From: an uncultured Ruminococcus sp.
Lineage (GTDB): Bacteria; Bacillota; Clostridia; Oscillospirales; Ruminococcaceae
Assembly (NCBI GenBank): GCA_946612185.1
Contig: CAMOEP010000148.1
Span: forward strand, 1-6,232
DNA: 6,232 nt
Reading direction: 5' to 3'
In this document: positions 1 to 6,064 of the stretch, piece by piece
Layout: the number at the start of each line of letters is the position of its first letter
Position numbering within the stretch: the first letter of the stretch is position 1
Notes under the pieces: generated by a model
Seen by the model: the letters and a program-made list of their open reading frames with translations, nothing else
The model's database searches: none
What the model was told of the DNA's origin: nothing
Made by a program: the position numbers and the translations under genes

Positions 1-260
1 CCACAAAAACCGCTGAACCCGAACAGGCAGAAGTCCGGAACGTTCCCACAAAAACTGCTGAACCCGAACCGGCGGAAGTCCGGAAAGTTCCCACAAAAAC
101 CGCTGAACCCGAACCGGCGGATGTCCGGAAAGTTCCCACAAAAAACGCTGAACCCGAACCGGCGGAAGTCCGGAACGTTCCCACAAAAACCGCTGAACCC
201 GAACAGGCAGAAGTCCGGAACGTTCCCACAAAAACCGCTGAACCTGAACCGGCGGAAGTA
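1..260 (+). repeat. In-frame 45-bp tandem repeat array (5 full copies plus a partial sixth)
   Basis: Units begin at 1, 46, 91, 136, 181 and 226, each starting CCACAAAAAC or a one-base variant and ending AGTTC or CGTTC. The period is exactly 15 codons, so copy-number change keeps the reading frame. Copies 1 and 5 are identical base for base (both with CAGGCA and AACGTT). Copies 2-4 carry CCGGCG and differ at a few positions, including GAA to GAT in copy 3 and ACC to AAC in copy 4. The sixth copy breaks off after GAAGT, where VRxVP is shortened to VP. The array runs off the left edge, so the true copy number is unknown. The encoded peptide alternates acidic and basic residues with Pro and Ala, as expected of a disordered spacer. 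Confidence 0.95.
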
Positions 261-1388
261 CCCGAATCTGACCCCGGCGTGCCAAAGTGGGTGGCTGCGG
301 CGGAGGCTGCTCTGGCTAAAGCCAAGGCAAGACGTGATGCGGCTAAGTCAAAAAATGACCAGCCTGCAGCCTCCCATGAACCCCCTGCTCCCCCTCCTGA
401 GCCGGAAGAACCGCCGTTCGTCCGTGATAAACTCAGCGACGATGCAAGTATCCCTCAGCACGAACACCATACTATCCACACCCGTGAGGAGATCGCTCAG
501 ATCTACAGCGAGGAGGAACTGGAAATCGACGAAACTACCCGGATTGACGACATTAATAACATGGCTATCGGCAAAAACGGCACTTACCTTATTAAGTATA
601 TCGGTGAGAGCGAGTGCGTGCGTATCCCCGATACTATCACCACTATCGGCAAGTTCGCTTTCCGTGGAAATGAACACGCCAAGACCATTATTATGTCCGA
701 CAGTATCCGTACAGTTGAGAAGTTTGCTTTTGCTCACTGCACCTATCTGGAGGAGATACAGTTCTCCCAGAACCTCGAATCTATCGGTGAAAACGCTTTC
801 CTCAAGTGCCGCCGCCTGAAAGAAGTCAACTTCCCTCTTTCACTGAAAACTATCGGCAAGGGCGCTTTCGGTCGATGCAGTTCGATTCGCAAAATTACCC
901 TCCCCGGTCAGATAAAAAAAGTCAACGACCTTTGCTTCTTCGCCTGCCGCAACCTCAACAAGGTCATTCTCTCCGGCTCTGTTGAAGCTATCGGCAACTC
1001 CGCTTTCTCCGAATGTTACGGTCTGAAAAAGGTCACTATCTCCGATTCCGTCACTTCTATCGGTGAAAGTGCGTTCTCCTGGTGCCGCTCCCTCAGCGAG
1101 ATAACTATTCCCCCAACCGTGAAAACTATCGGAAACTGGGCTTTCTACGGCTGCCAGAACCTTACCGATATCCGCCTGAGTCTCATGACCCGTGATATCC
1201 GTGAGGACGCTTTCAACGGCTGCGAGAACGTTTTCAACGTGAAGATAACCGAGTTCGACCGCAATGACCTGTCCGACAGCGAGATGAAAAAAGGTCACAG
1301 AGTTACACTGAAAGTACTCAAACAGATAAACCGCCAGAAAGCTGAACGTTATGCCAATGAACATAACATCAGTATGCTGTTTATATGA
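3..1388 (+). CDS. BspA-type leucine-rich repeat protein with N-terminal 15-residue tandem repeats (5' end outside window)
   Basis: The frame is open from base 3 to the TGA at 1386-1388, giving 461 visible residues with no start in view; the GTG at 279 lies mid-protein and is not the start. Order of parts (residue 1 = base 3): tandem repeats of TKTAEPEPAEVRKVP type (about 1-86), an Ala/Lys-rich probable helix following PKWVAAAEAAL (about 93-117), a Pro/Glu-rich linker (about 120-140), an acidic stretch, then about nine BspA-type (LRR_5) repeats from roughly residue 187 to 425. The repeats follow the pattern IGxxAFxxCxxLxxV, for example IGENAFLKCRRLKEV and IGESAFSWCRSLSEI. The end (KAERYANEHNISMLFI) resembles the cap that closes many BspA-like proteins. 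The family is generally linked to protein binding, often at the cell surface. No sorting signal, dockerin or membrane segment is visible in this part, and any signal peptide would be upstream. It overlaps the sfsA start by 4 bases. The LRR call is firm; role and location are unknown. Confidence 0.9.
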   Translation, partial: TKTAEPEQAEVRNVPTKTAEPEPAEVRKVPTKTAEPEPADVRKVPTKNAEPEPAEVRNVPTKTAEPEQAEVRNVPTKTAEPEPAEVPESDPGVPKWVAAAEAALAKAKARRDAAKSKNDQPAASHEPPAPPPEPEEPPFVRDKLSDDASIPQHEHHTIHTREEIAQIYSEEELEIDETTRIDDINNMAIGKNGTYLIKYIGESECVRIPDTITTIGKFAFRGNEHAKTIIMSDSIRTVEKFAFAHCTYLEEIQFSQNLESIGENAFLKCRRLKEVNFPLSLKTIGKGAFGRCSSIRKITLPGQIKKVNDLCFFACRNLNKVILSGSVEAIGNSAFSECYGLKKVTISDSVTSIGESAFSWCRSLSEITIPPTVKTIGNWAFYGCQNLTDIRLSLMTRDIREDAFNGCENVFNVKITEFDRNDLSDSEMKKGHRVTLKVLKQINRQKAERYANEHNISMLFI

Positions 1389-2101
1389 TGTACCCTAATA
1401 TCCGCAAGGCTGCGTTCCTGCGCCGTCCTAATCGCTTCGTCGCTGTTGTGGACGGCGGAAACGGCGAGGAGTTAGTCCATGTGAAAAATACCGGGCGATG
1501 CCGTGAACTCCTCGTTCCCGGCTGTACGGTCTGGCTCACGGACTCGGATTCTCCCGGAAGAAAAACTTCCGCTGACCTTGTCGCAGTGGAGAAAATACGG
1601 GGAAACGGCGCTCCCCTGCTTATCAATATGGACTCCGCTGCACCAAATGCGGCGGCTGCACAGTGGATCGCCGGCGGCGGCATCTTCGGAAAAGGCGCTT
1701 TAGTCCGCAGGGAAGTGAAATTCGGCAGCTCCCGTTTCGATATCTATGCCGAATATCAGGGTCGCAAGGCGTTCGTGGAGGTCAAGGGAGTTACCCTGGA
1801 AAATGACGGTATCGCCAGCTTTCCCGACGCTCCCACCGAACGTGGACTGAAACACATGAGCGAACTTATCAGCGCCGTTTCTCAGGGATTCGAGGCGTAT
1901 GCCCTGTTCGTTATCCAGATGAAGGACGTTCACCTTTTCCGCCCGAATTACACCACCCACCCGCAGTTCGGTGAAATGCTCGTCAAGGCGCAGGAAAACG
2001 GCGTACATATCCTCGCTATGGACTGCGTCGTTACCCCGGATTCCATGACCATTGACAAAAATGTACCGATCTCACTTGAAAGGAAGAACCACTATGAATG
2101 A
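1385..2101 (+). CDS. sfsA: SfsA family protein (sugar fermentation stimulation protein / putative DNA-RNA nuclease)
   Basis: A 238-residue protein, the usual full length for SfsA. Visible family motifs are RRPNRF (13-18), HVKNTGRCRELLVPG (32-46), LLINMDSAAPN (77-87), FGSSRFDIY (112-120), FVEVKGVTLE (129-138), FPDAPTERG (145-153) and a late FRPNYTTHPQF. D118 with E131-x-K133 fits the PD-(D/E)xK nuclease pattern proposed for this fold. The Escherichia coli member was named for an effect on maltose metabolism and has been reported to bind DNA; the true cellular role is unsettled. The start is ATG at 1385, which overlaps the upstream TGA as ATGA; a second ATG follows at 1388. No clear Shine-Dalgarno precedes it, so translation probably depends on coupling to the leucine-rich-repeat gene. 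Its 3' end overlaps the next gene by 8 bases. Confidence 0.93.
   Translation: MMYPNIRKAAFLRRPNRFVAVVDGGNGEELVHVKNTGRCRELLVPGCTVWLTDSDSPGRKTSADLVAVEKIRGNGAPLLINMDSAAPNAAAAQWIAGGGIFGKGALVRREVKFGSSRFDIYAEYQGRKAFVEVKGVTLENDGIASFPDAPTERGLKHMSELISAVSQGFEAYALFVIQMKDVHLFRPNYTTHPQFGEMLVKAQENGVHILAMDCVVTPDSMTIDKNVPISLERKNHYE
2079..2084 (+). promoter_or_regulatory. Ribosome binding site AAAGGA for the SUKH-like gene
   Basis: AAAGGA lies 9 bases before ATG 2094, inside the end of sfsA. It decides the start of the next gene: the frame is open further upstream to a TTG at 2052, but that codon has no such site. Confidence 0.75.
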
Positions 2102-2753
2102 ACTTTACAGCGATATCATGAAACTGCACGGACTCAGCGAACCTATGCCACTGGAAGATGACCAGATAGAAGGCGTTCGCAAGTTCTTCGGCGCTATCCC
2201 CAAGTCTCTGGAAACCTACTACCGTCTTTGCGGCGGCTGCGAGGGTATGAACTCCACCCAGGACATTCTCCTGACCCCTGACGGCAGATACGGCAGCGAC
2301 CTGGAAAACTGGGAAACTGACGGCTTCTGCATCTTCTATGCGGAAAACCAGTGCGTTAGTATCTGGGGATTCAGGGTGGAGGACGCTGACAAGGACGACC
2401 CGGAGGTTTTCGAGTTCTCGGATATGGAAACTCCCGAACCTCTGAACATCACCCTTTCCCATTTCCTGCGCTCGGAGGCATTCATGCAGGCGGCGTTCCT
2501 TTTCGAGGAAAGCACCGAGGACTTCCTTAACGTCACACCGGAGCAGGTAGACGCTATTGCCAAGCTGTACCCCGAATCTGATGCAAGTTCTTCACTGTAT
2601 CTGGGCGTGCGCTTCTTCCAGCCGTTCCCTGATACGATCATTGTTGTTACCTGTGCCGACGAGGACTACAAGATGCTCGCTTTCTCCTCAAAGTCCGAGG
2701 AGCATTTCAATGCCGTTTACGAGGCACTTTCCGGAATAATTGATTTAGAATAA
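2094..2753 (+). CDS. SMI1/KNR4 (SUKH)-like protein
   Basis: A 219-residue acidic, soluble protein. An N-terminal helical part with PKSLETYYRLCGG (36-48), then NSTQD (53-57), FYAENQCVSIWGF (81-93) and DDPEVF (101-106), matches the general SMI1/KNR4 pattern of a helix with a Gly turn, an ENQ.V..WG strand pair and an acidic DDP.V turn. The second half (about 120-219) is less typical. SUKH proteins are a broad superfamily; many bacterial members are immunity proteins against nuclease-type toxins, while others have no known role. ATG 2094 is chosen because of the AAAGGA site; it overlaps the sfsA stop by 8 bases (ATGAATGA), suggesting co-translation. There is no signal peptide or membrane segment. 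The family call rests on motifs only, and immunity is an inference from family, not shown here. Confidence 0.7.
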   Translation: MNELYSDIMKLHGLSEPMPLEDDQIEGVRKFFGAIPKSLETYYRLCGGCEGMNSTQDILLTPDGRYGSDLENWETDGFCIFYAENQCVSIWGFRVEDADKDDPEVFEFSDMETPEPLNITLSHFLRSEAFMQAAFLFEESTEDFLNVTPEQVDAIAKLYPESDASSSLYLGVRFFQPFPDTIIVVTCADEDYKMLAFSSKSEEHFNAVYEALSGIIDLE

Positions 2754-2757
2754 TATC

Positions 2758-2786
2758 TTGACATATTTGCACAAGTGTGATATAAT
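2758..2786 (+). promoter_or_regulatory. Perfect consensus sigma-A promoter with extended -10
   Basis: TTGACA (2758-2763), a 17-base spacer, then TATAAT (2781-2786), with TG at 2778-2779 giving an extended -10. The -35 begins only 5 bases after the preceding stop codon (2751-2753). Transcription should start near 2793, leaving a leader of about 35 bases before ATG 2827. The TTG in the -35 is in frame with the following gene but is not its start. Confidence 0.93.
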
Positions 2787-2809
2787 AATACATATAATAT
2801 TCATATACC

Positions 2810-2816
2810 AAGGAGA
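2810..2816 (+). promoter_or_regulatory. Ribosome binding site AAGGAGA
   Basis: A strong Shine-Dalgarno about 10-11 bases before ATG 2827. It fixes the start of the membrane-protein gene downstream of the promoter at 2758. Confidence 0.85.
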
Positions 2817-2826
2817 TTCTCTGACT

Positions 2827-3366
2827 ATGGACGACTATAAGAATAACTGGTTCTACAAAATGTGCATCAAACGCTCCGCTTTGGATTTCGTGCTGATATT
2901 CGTGGGGCTGATACTTGCTGCCTGCGGTATTCTGCTGTTTACCAGCATCATAAGCATCTACAATATCATGCTTCTGCTCCTTGGCATCGGCATCACGGTC
3001 AAGGGCGCTTCATCTGTATTCGTGAAACTGCCGACCATCAAGAACCAGCTCAAGGAACTTACCTTCGACGAGATAAATGACCTGGGTACTGCTCCCCCGG
3101 ATAAAATGTACTACGATACTTTCTACTGCACCGATAAGTTCCTCTGCGCTCCTAACGCTTACGCTCTTATAAGGCACAGAAATATCGAAAACGTGACCGC
3201 AAGCGTCGTCACCCAGGGCGGCAGACAGGCTGGTATGTTCGTTACAGTTGAGCGAATTGTAGGCGCTCCTGTGAAGATAAACGTCAAGGGCTGGGGTTCT
3301 TTCCAGAAAGAAGCTGATGAATTTCTGGTTATGCTGGCTCTGAAAAAGGCTGAGGATAAGTACTGA
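2827..3366 (+). CDS. Hypothetical membrane protein, two-helix hairpin plus soluble C-terminal domain
   Basis: A 179-residue protein not recognised as a named family. A short basic N-terminus (K5, K11, K15, R16) precedes two hydrophobic helices at about 19-40 and 44-66; the positive-inside rule (K59, K67 after the second helix) puts both ends in the cytoplasm. The C-terminal part of about 110 residues contains a stretch such as FYCTDKFLCAPNAYALIRH and a later MFVTVERIVGAPVKINVKGW, which look like alternating beta strands and could be a small PH-like domain, followed by a C-terminal helix with a charged end (ALKKAEDKY). The start is set by AAGGAGA and the promoter at 2758. It is a single-gene unit between that promoter and the terminator at 3398, although read-through from the operon upstream is likely because no terminator separates them. 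Function is unknown. Confidence 0.85.
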   Translation: MDDYKNNWFYKMCIKRSALDFVLIFVGLILAACGILLFTSIISIYNIMLLLLGIGITVKGASSVFVKLPTIKNQLKELTFDEINDLGTAPPDKMYYDTFYCTDKFLCAPNAYALIRHRNIENVTASVVTQGGRQAGMFVTVERIVGAPVKINVKGWGSFQKEADEFLVMLALKKAEDKY

Positions 3367-3397
3367 TATTCCCCTATTTCCCGAAATAAAGCGAAAT

Positions 3398-3436
3398 TCC
3401 CTTTACCGGTACATTTTCCGGTAAGGGGATTTTTTT
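3398..3436 (+). terminator. Strong intrinsic terminator
   Basis: The stem CCCTTTACCGG (3399-3409) pairs with CCGGTAAGGGG (3418-3428) over 11 pairs including one G-T. A further T-A pair is possible at 3398/3429. The loop is 8 bases and the stem is followed by seven T (3430-3436). It ends the unit of the gene at 2827-3366 and insulates the ABC operon from upstream transcription. Confidence 0.93.
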
Positions 3437-3462
3437 GTCCACCCTTGCAGTATACACTAAAT

Positions 3463-3479
3463 CCTACCAAATTAGTAGA
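3463..3479 (+). promoter_or_regulatory. Putative operator copy 1 (upstream of -35)
   Basis: CCTACCAAATTAGTAGA is a near palindrome (6 of 8 pairs match around base 3471). In reverse complement it matches copy 2 at 12 of 17 positions, sharing the core TACCAAA..AGTAG. It lies about 65 bases before the predicted transcription start of the ABC operon. The regulator is unknown. Confidence 0.55.
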
Positions 3480-3500
3480 CAAGATTTTACATAATCGCTA

Positions 3501-3529
3501 TTGACAAATTCCTACTTGTTTGGTATAAT
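3501..3529 (+). promoter_or_regulatory. Perfect consensus sigma-A promoter of the ABC importer operon
   Basis: TTGACA (3501-3506), a 17-base spacer and TATAAT (3524-3529), with TG at 3521-3522 forming an extended -10. Transcription should start near 3536, about 55 bases before ATG 3592. The spacer and the first bases of the -10 coincide with operator copy 2, so this intrinsically strong promoter is probably held off by a repressor. Confidence 0.93.
3511..3527 (-). promoter_or_regulatory. Putative operator copy 2 (in promoter spacer and -10)
   Basis: The + strand reads CCTACTTGTTTGGTATA; the reverse complement carries TACCAAACAAGTAGG. It covers most of the spacer and overlaps the start of the -10 box. 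It matches copy 3 (opposite orientation) at 14 of 16 positions. A protein bound here would directly block RNA polymerase. Confidence 0.65.
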
Positions 3530-3544
3530 ATAAAACATGGAAAG

Positions 3545-3561
3545 CATACCAAACAGATAGG
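3545..3561 (+). promoter_or_regulatory. Putative operator copy 3 (just downstream of transcription start)
   Basis: CATACCAAACAGATAGG is centred about 18 bases into the predicted transcript. Its core TACCAAACAGATAGG differs from copy 2 only by AG to GA in the middle. Copies 2 and 3 form an inverted pair with centres 34 bases apart; copies 1 and 2 are 48 apart. Confidence 0.65.
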
Positions 3562-3576
3562 AAATATATGTAATTG

Positions 3577-3583
3577 AAAGGAG
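3577..3583 (+). promoter_or_regulatory. Ribosome binding site AAAGGAG for the binding-protein gene
   Basis: AAAGGAG lies 8 bases before ATG 3592. It rules out the in-frame TTG at 3574 as the start, because the Shine-Dalgarno lies downstream of that codon. Confidence 0.9.
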
Positions 3584-3591
3584 CATTTATT

Positions 3592-4518
3592 ATGTATAAA
3601 AAACTTCTGGCACTGGCTTCGGCTGGTTCACTTCTTCTTGCGGCGCTGACTTCATGCAGCAATGCTCAGGCTCAGCAAAGCGAAAATACCGTGAAAATAG
3701 CGTACCTGCCCATAACCCACTCCCTGACTGCACTGGAAGAAGCAGAGCAGCTCAAAAATAACGACGGCGTGCAGGTGGAACTGGTAAAGTACGGCTCATG
3801 GCCGGAATTGCTGGACGCTCTCAACTCCGGACGTGTTGACGGCGCATCAGTCCTCATCGAACTTGCTATGAAGTCCCGTCAGGAGGGCATCGGAATCAAG
3901 GCAGTCGCCCTGGGTCACAGGGACGGAAACGTGGTCGTCGTAAGCAACGATATCGGCTCTGCCGCCGACCTGAAGGGCAAGACCTTCGCTATCCCACACA
4001 GGCAGTCCTCCCACAATATCCTCCTGAACGACGCTCTCGCTACTGCCGGGCTGACTATCGACGATGTGAACGTTACCGAACTTGCTCCCACTGAGATGCC
4101 CTCCGCCCTTGCAAGCGGTCAGATCGACGGATACTGCGTGGCTGAACCGTTTGGCGCAATGGGAGTTTCCCTGGGCGTTGGAAAAGTCCTCTTTACTTCC
4201 GAGGAACTCTGGGAGGACTCTATCTGCTGCGGACTTGTGCTGACTGACAGCTTCATCGAGAGCCGTCCCGACGACGCAAAGGCTTTCGTGGAGGGCTATA
4301 AGTCCGCCGGAAACAGCCTTGACAAGGAGTCCGCATTGGCTGTTGCGAAGAAGTACATGAGCCAGTCCGATGACGTGCTTGAAACTTCCCTCCAGTGGAT
4401 ATCCTACAACGACCTCGACATCACTGAGGACATATACAATACCCTCGTTGAAAAGGTAAAGGCATACGGTCTTTCCGACAATCCCCCCAGCTACACCGAC
4501 TTTGTTAAAAATTTCTAA
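3592..4518 (+). CDS. NitT/TauT-family ABC transporter substrate-binding lipoprotein
   Basis: A 308-residue protein. A basic start (YKK), a hydrophobic stretch and the lipobox LTSC place the lipid-modified cysteine at residue 22, so the mature protein is anchored outside the membrane. The rest follows the periplasmic-binding-protein fold of the NrtA/SsuA/CmpA/THI5-like class: VKIAYLPITHSLTALEEA (34-51), YGSWPELLDALNSGRVDGA (67-85), AADLKGKTFAIPHRQSSHN (124-142) and ASGQIDGYCVAEPFGA (174-189). Known members of this class bind nitrate, bicarbonate, taurine, alkanesulfonates or thiamine precursors; which of these, if any, applies here cannot be read from the sequence. It is the first gene of the operon, 14 bases before the permease gene, and sits under the operator-flanked promoter. 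ATG 3592 is chosen for the AAAGGAG site and because it places the signal peptide correctly. Confidence 0.92.
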   Translation: MYKKLLALASAGSLLLAALTSCSNAQAQQSENTVKIAYLPITHSLTALEEAEQLKNNDGVQVELVKYGSWPELLDALNSGRVDGASVLIELAMKSRQEGIGIKAVALGHRDGNVVVVSNDIGSAADLKGKTFAIPHRQSSHNILLNDALATAGLTIDDVNVTELAPTEMPSALASGQIDGYCVAEPFGAMGVSLGVGKVLFTSEELWEDSICCGLVLTDSFIESRPDDAKAFVEGYKSAGNSLDKESALAVAKKYMSQSDDVLETSLQWISYNDLDITEDIYNTLVEKVKAYGLSDNPPSYTDFVKNF

Positions 4519-4532
4519 GAAAGAGTGATACC

Positions 4533-5294
4533 ATGAAAAAACTGCTCACCCTCCGGAACGTTCTCGTTTCAATCGCCGTACTGATACTCATATGGCAGCT
4601 CCTTTTCACCGTCAGCCGGTATAATGCGGCACTTTTCCCCTCGCCGCTGATGTCGCTGAAAGCACTGGTGGAGATGATTGCTGACGGTTCACTTCTGGTG
4701 AACATCGCCACCAGTATGTACCGCTTCGTTATTGGCTACGTCAGTTCCGTTGTGGTGGCAGTGGTTCTTGGTCTGATACTTGGCAGACTGCCGGGGCTTT
4801 TCCAGTTCATCGACCCGGTTCTCCAGCTTCTCCGACCCATTGCCCCGACCGCCTGGATGCCGTTTATCGTGCTTATTTTCGGTATCGGTGACATTCCGGC
4901 TATTGTTATAATATTTATCGCCGCATTTTTCCCGGTACTCCTTTCAACGGTGTCCGCAGTTCGTGACATCGACCCTATCTACCTGAAAGTTTCCCGGAAT
5001 TTCGGCATAAAACAGCCTGCCCTTACCTGGAAAGTCATCTTCCCGGCTGCGTTTCCGAGAATCGCAAACGGTATCCATCTTGCACTGGGAACGTCATGGA
5101 TATTCCTGGTTGCCGGCGAAATGGTCGGCGCACAGTCCGGACTAGGCTACATGATAATCGACTCGAAAAACAATATCCGTGCGGACATTCTCCTTGCGAC
5201 CATTCTCGTTATCGGCGTGATAGGAATACTCCTGGACGGACTGCTGAAAATCATCGAAAAAAAGGTACTTGCATCATGGGGAGGTGCTGAATAA
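4533..5294 (+). CDS. NitT/TauT-family ABC transporter permease (SsuC/TauC/NrtB-like)
   Basis: A 253-residue integral membrane protein with about six helices (roughly 10-28, 64-84, 103-118, 121-142, 185-205, 219-236). The cytoplasmic coupling loop after the fourth helix ([19 protein letters not shown], about 153-171) corresponds to the EAA motif; the conserved Gly is G158 and the first residues read SRNFG, as is common in this subfamily. [20 protein letters not shown] and [20 protein letters not shown] are typical of SsuC/TauC-type permeases. It forms the membrane channel, presumably as a homodimer because only one permease gene is present. It starts 14 bases after the binding-protein stop with only a weak site (AAGAAAGAG) and its stop overlaps the ATPase start by one base (TAATG). 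Confidence 0.94.
   Translation: MKKLLTLRNVLVSIAVLILIWQLLFTVSRYNAALFPSPLMSLKALVEMIADGSLLVNIATSMYRFVIGYVSSVVVAVVLGLILGRLPGLFQFIDPVLQLLRPIAPTAWMPFIVLIFGIGDIPAIVIIFIAAFFPVLLSTVSAVRDIDPIYLKVSRNFGIKQPALTWKVIFPAAFPRIANGIHLALGTSWIFLVAGEMVGAQSGLGYMIIDSKNNIRADILLATILVIGVIGILLDGLLKIIEKKVLASWGGAE
5280..5286 (+). promoter_or_regulatory. Ribosome binding site GGAGGTG for the ATPase gene
   Basis: GGAGGTG lies 7 bases before ATG 5294, inside the last codons of the permease gene. It is stronger than the permease site, so the ATPase can be initiated independently as well as by coupling. Confidence 0.85.
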
Positions 5295-6064
5295 TGTATA
5301 TTGAAGTAACAGATGCCTGCAAAAGTTTTACTCAGAACGGCAAGACATTTACCGCCCTTGACCACGTTTCTCTCGGCATTGAAAAGGGCGAATTCATATG
5401 CCTCCTTGGGCCTTCCGGCTGCGGAAAAAGTACTCTGCTGAATGCCCTTGCCGGGTTCGAGAAGGTGTCCGGCGGAAGCGTGAAAATAGACGGCAAAGAG
5501 GTTGAAGCGCCTTCTATCCGCAATATCACCATATTCCAGAACTACGGACTCCTGCCCTGGAGGAACGTGCAGAAGAACGTGGAACTGGGACTCGAAAGCA
5601 AAGGCATCGCACCGGAGGAACGTGCGAAAATTGCGAAGAAGTACATCGACCTTGTGGGACTTTCCGGCTTCGAGAAGCGCCACCCACGCCAGCTTTCCGG
5701 CGGCCAGCAGCAGAGAGTGTCCATAGCCAGAGGACTTGCAGTAGACCCCGATATCATCTTCATGGACGAACCTCTGGGCGCACTCGATGCCATTACCAGA
5801 ATGAAGCTTCAGGAGGACATTCTGCGCATATCCCGTGAGGAGAAAAAGACCGTGATATTCGTCACTCATGACATTGAGGAGGCAGTGTTCCTGGCTGATC
5901 GTATCGTTGTAATGATGAGCGATCCGGGACGCATCAAGAGCGTCGTGACAGTTCCCCTGAGCGGACACCGTGACCGTACCAGCGGCGATTTCCTTTATGT
6001 CCGTGACAAGGTATTTGAACTGTTCAACATGAAGACCGATGCCGGAATCGAGTACATCATTTGA
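5294..6064 (+). CDS. NitT/TauT-family ABC transporter ATP-binding protein (SsuB/TauB/NrtD-like)
   Basis: A 256-residue ATPase with every catalytic element intact: Walker [10 protein letters not shown] (39-47), Q-loop Q82 in FQNYGLLPW, signature LSGGQQQR (134-141), Walker B IIFMDEP (154-160; D158, E159), D-loop GALD (162-165) and switch His H192 in VTHDIEEA. The LLPW motif after the Q-loop is characteristic of the nitrate/sulfonate/taurine importer ATPases. It is a single nucleotide-binding domain and should act as a homodimer that powers the permease. The length is normal and there is no regulatory C-terminal domain. The start ATG shares one base with the permease stop and follows GGAGGTG. 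It is the last recognisable gene of the operon; no enzyme for using the imported compound follows within the window. Confidence 0.95.
   Translation: MYIEVTDACKSFTQNGKTFTALDHVSLGIEKGEFICLLGPSGCGKSTLLNALAGFEKVSGGSVKIDGKEVEAPSIRNITIFQNYGLLPWRNVQKNVELGLESKGIAPEERAKIAKKYIDLVGLSGFEKRHPRQLSGGQQQRVSIARGLAVDPDIIFMDEPLGALDAITRMKLQEDILRISREEKKTVIFVTHDIEEAVFLADRIVVMMSDPGRIKSVVTVPLSGHRDRTSGDFLYVRDKVFELFNMKTDAGIEYII

Noticed and set aside
1..260. CRISPR array
   Set aside because: The units are contiguous 45-bp tandem repeats with no unique spacers, and they are in frame with a coding region.
279..281. GTG as the start of the leucine-rich-repeat gene
   Set aside because: The same frame continues open to base 3 with coherent repeats, and there is no ribosome binding site before this GTG; it encodes an internal Val.
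121..819. Long + strand frame of 232 codons overlapping the leucine-rich-repeat gene
   Set aside because: It is a shadow produced because a 45-bp period leaves other frames stop-free. The frame with 15-residue repeats, followed by nine leucine-rich repeats, is clearly the coding one.
2052..2093. Upstream TTG extension of the SUKH-like gene
   Set aside because: No ribosome binding site; ATG 2094 has AAAGGA at good spacing and gives the usual minimal overlap with sfsA.
2770..2779. CACA-AG-TGTG dyad as an operator in the promoter at 2758
   Set aside because: Only four pairs per arm, no second copy nearby and no resemblance to the three elements at the ABC promoter.
3511..3561. Leader RNA hairpin or riboswitch formed by the inverted pair CCTACTTGTTTGGTAT / ATACCAAACAGATAGG
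   Set aside because: The left arm lies in the promoter upstream of the predicted transcription start (about 3536), so the transcript from this promoter would not contain both arms. A DNA operator explains it better.
5147..5968. Antisense frame of 273 codons across the permease and ATPase genes
   Set aside because: It lies opposite two unmistakable ABC transporter genes and has no recognisable motif.
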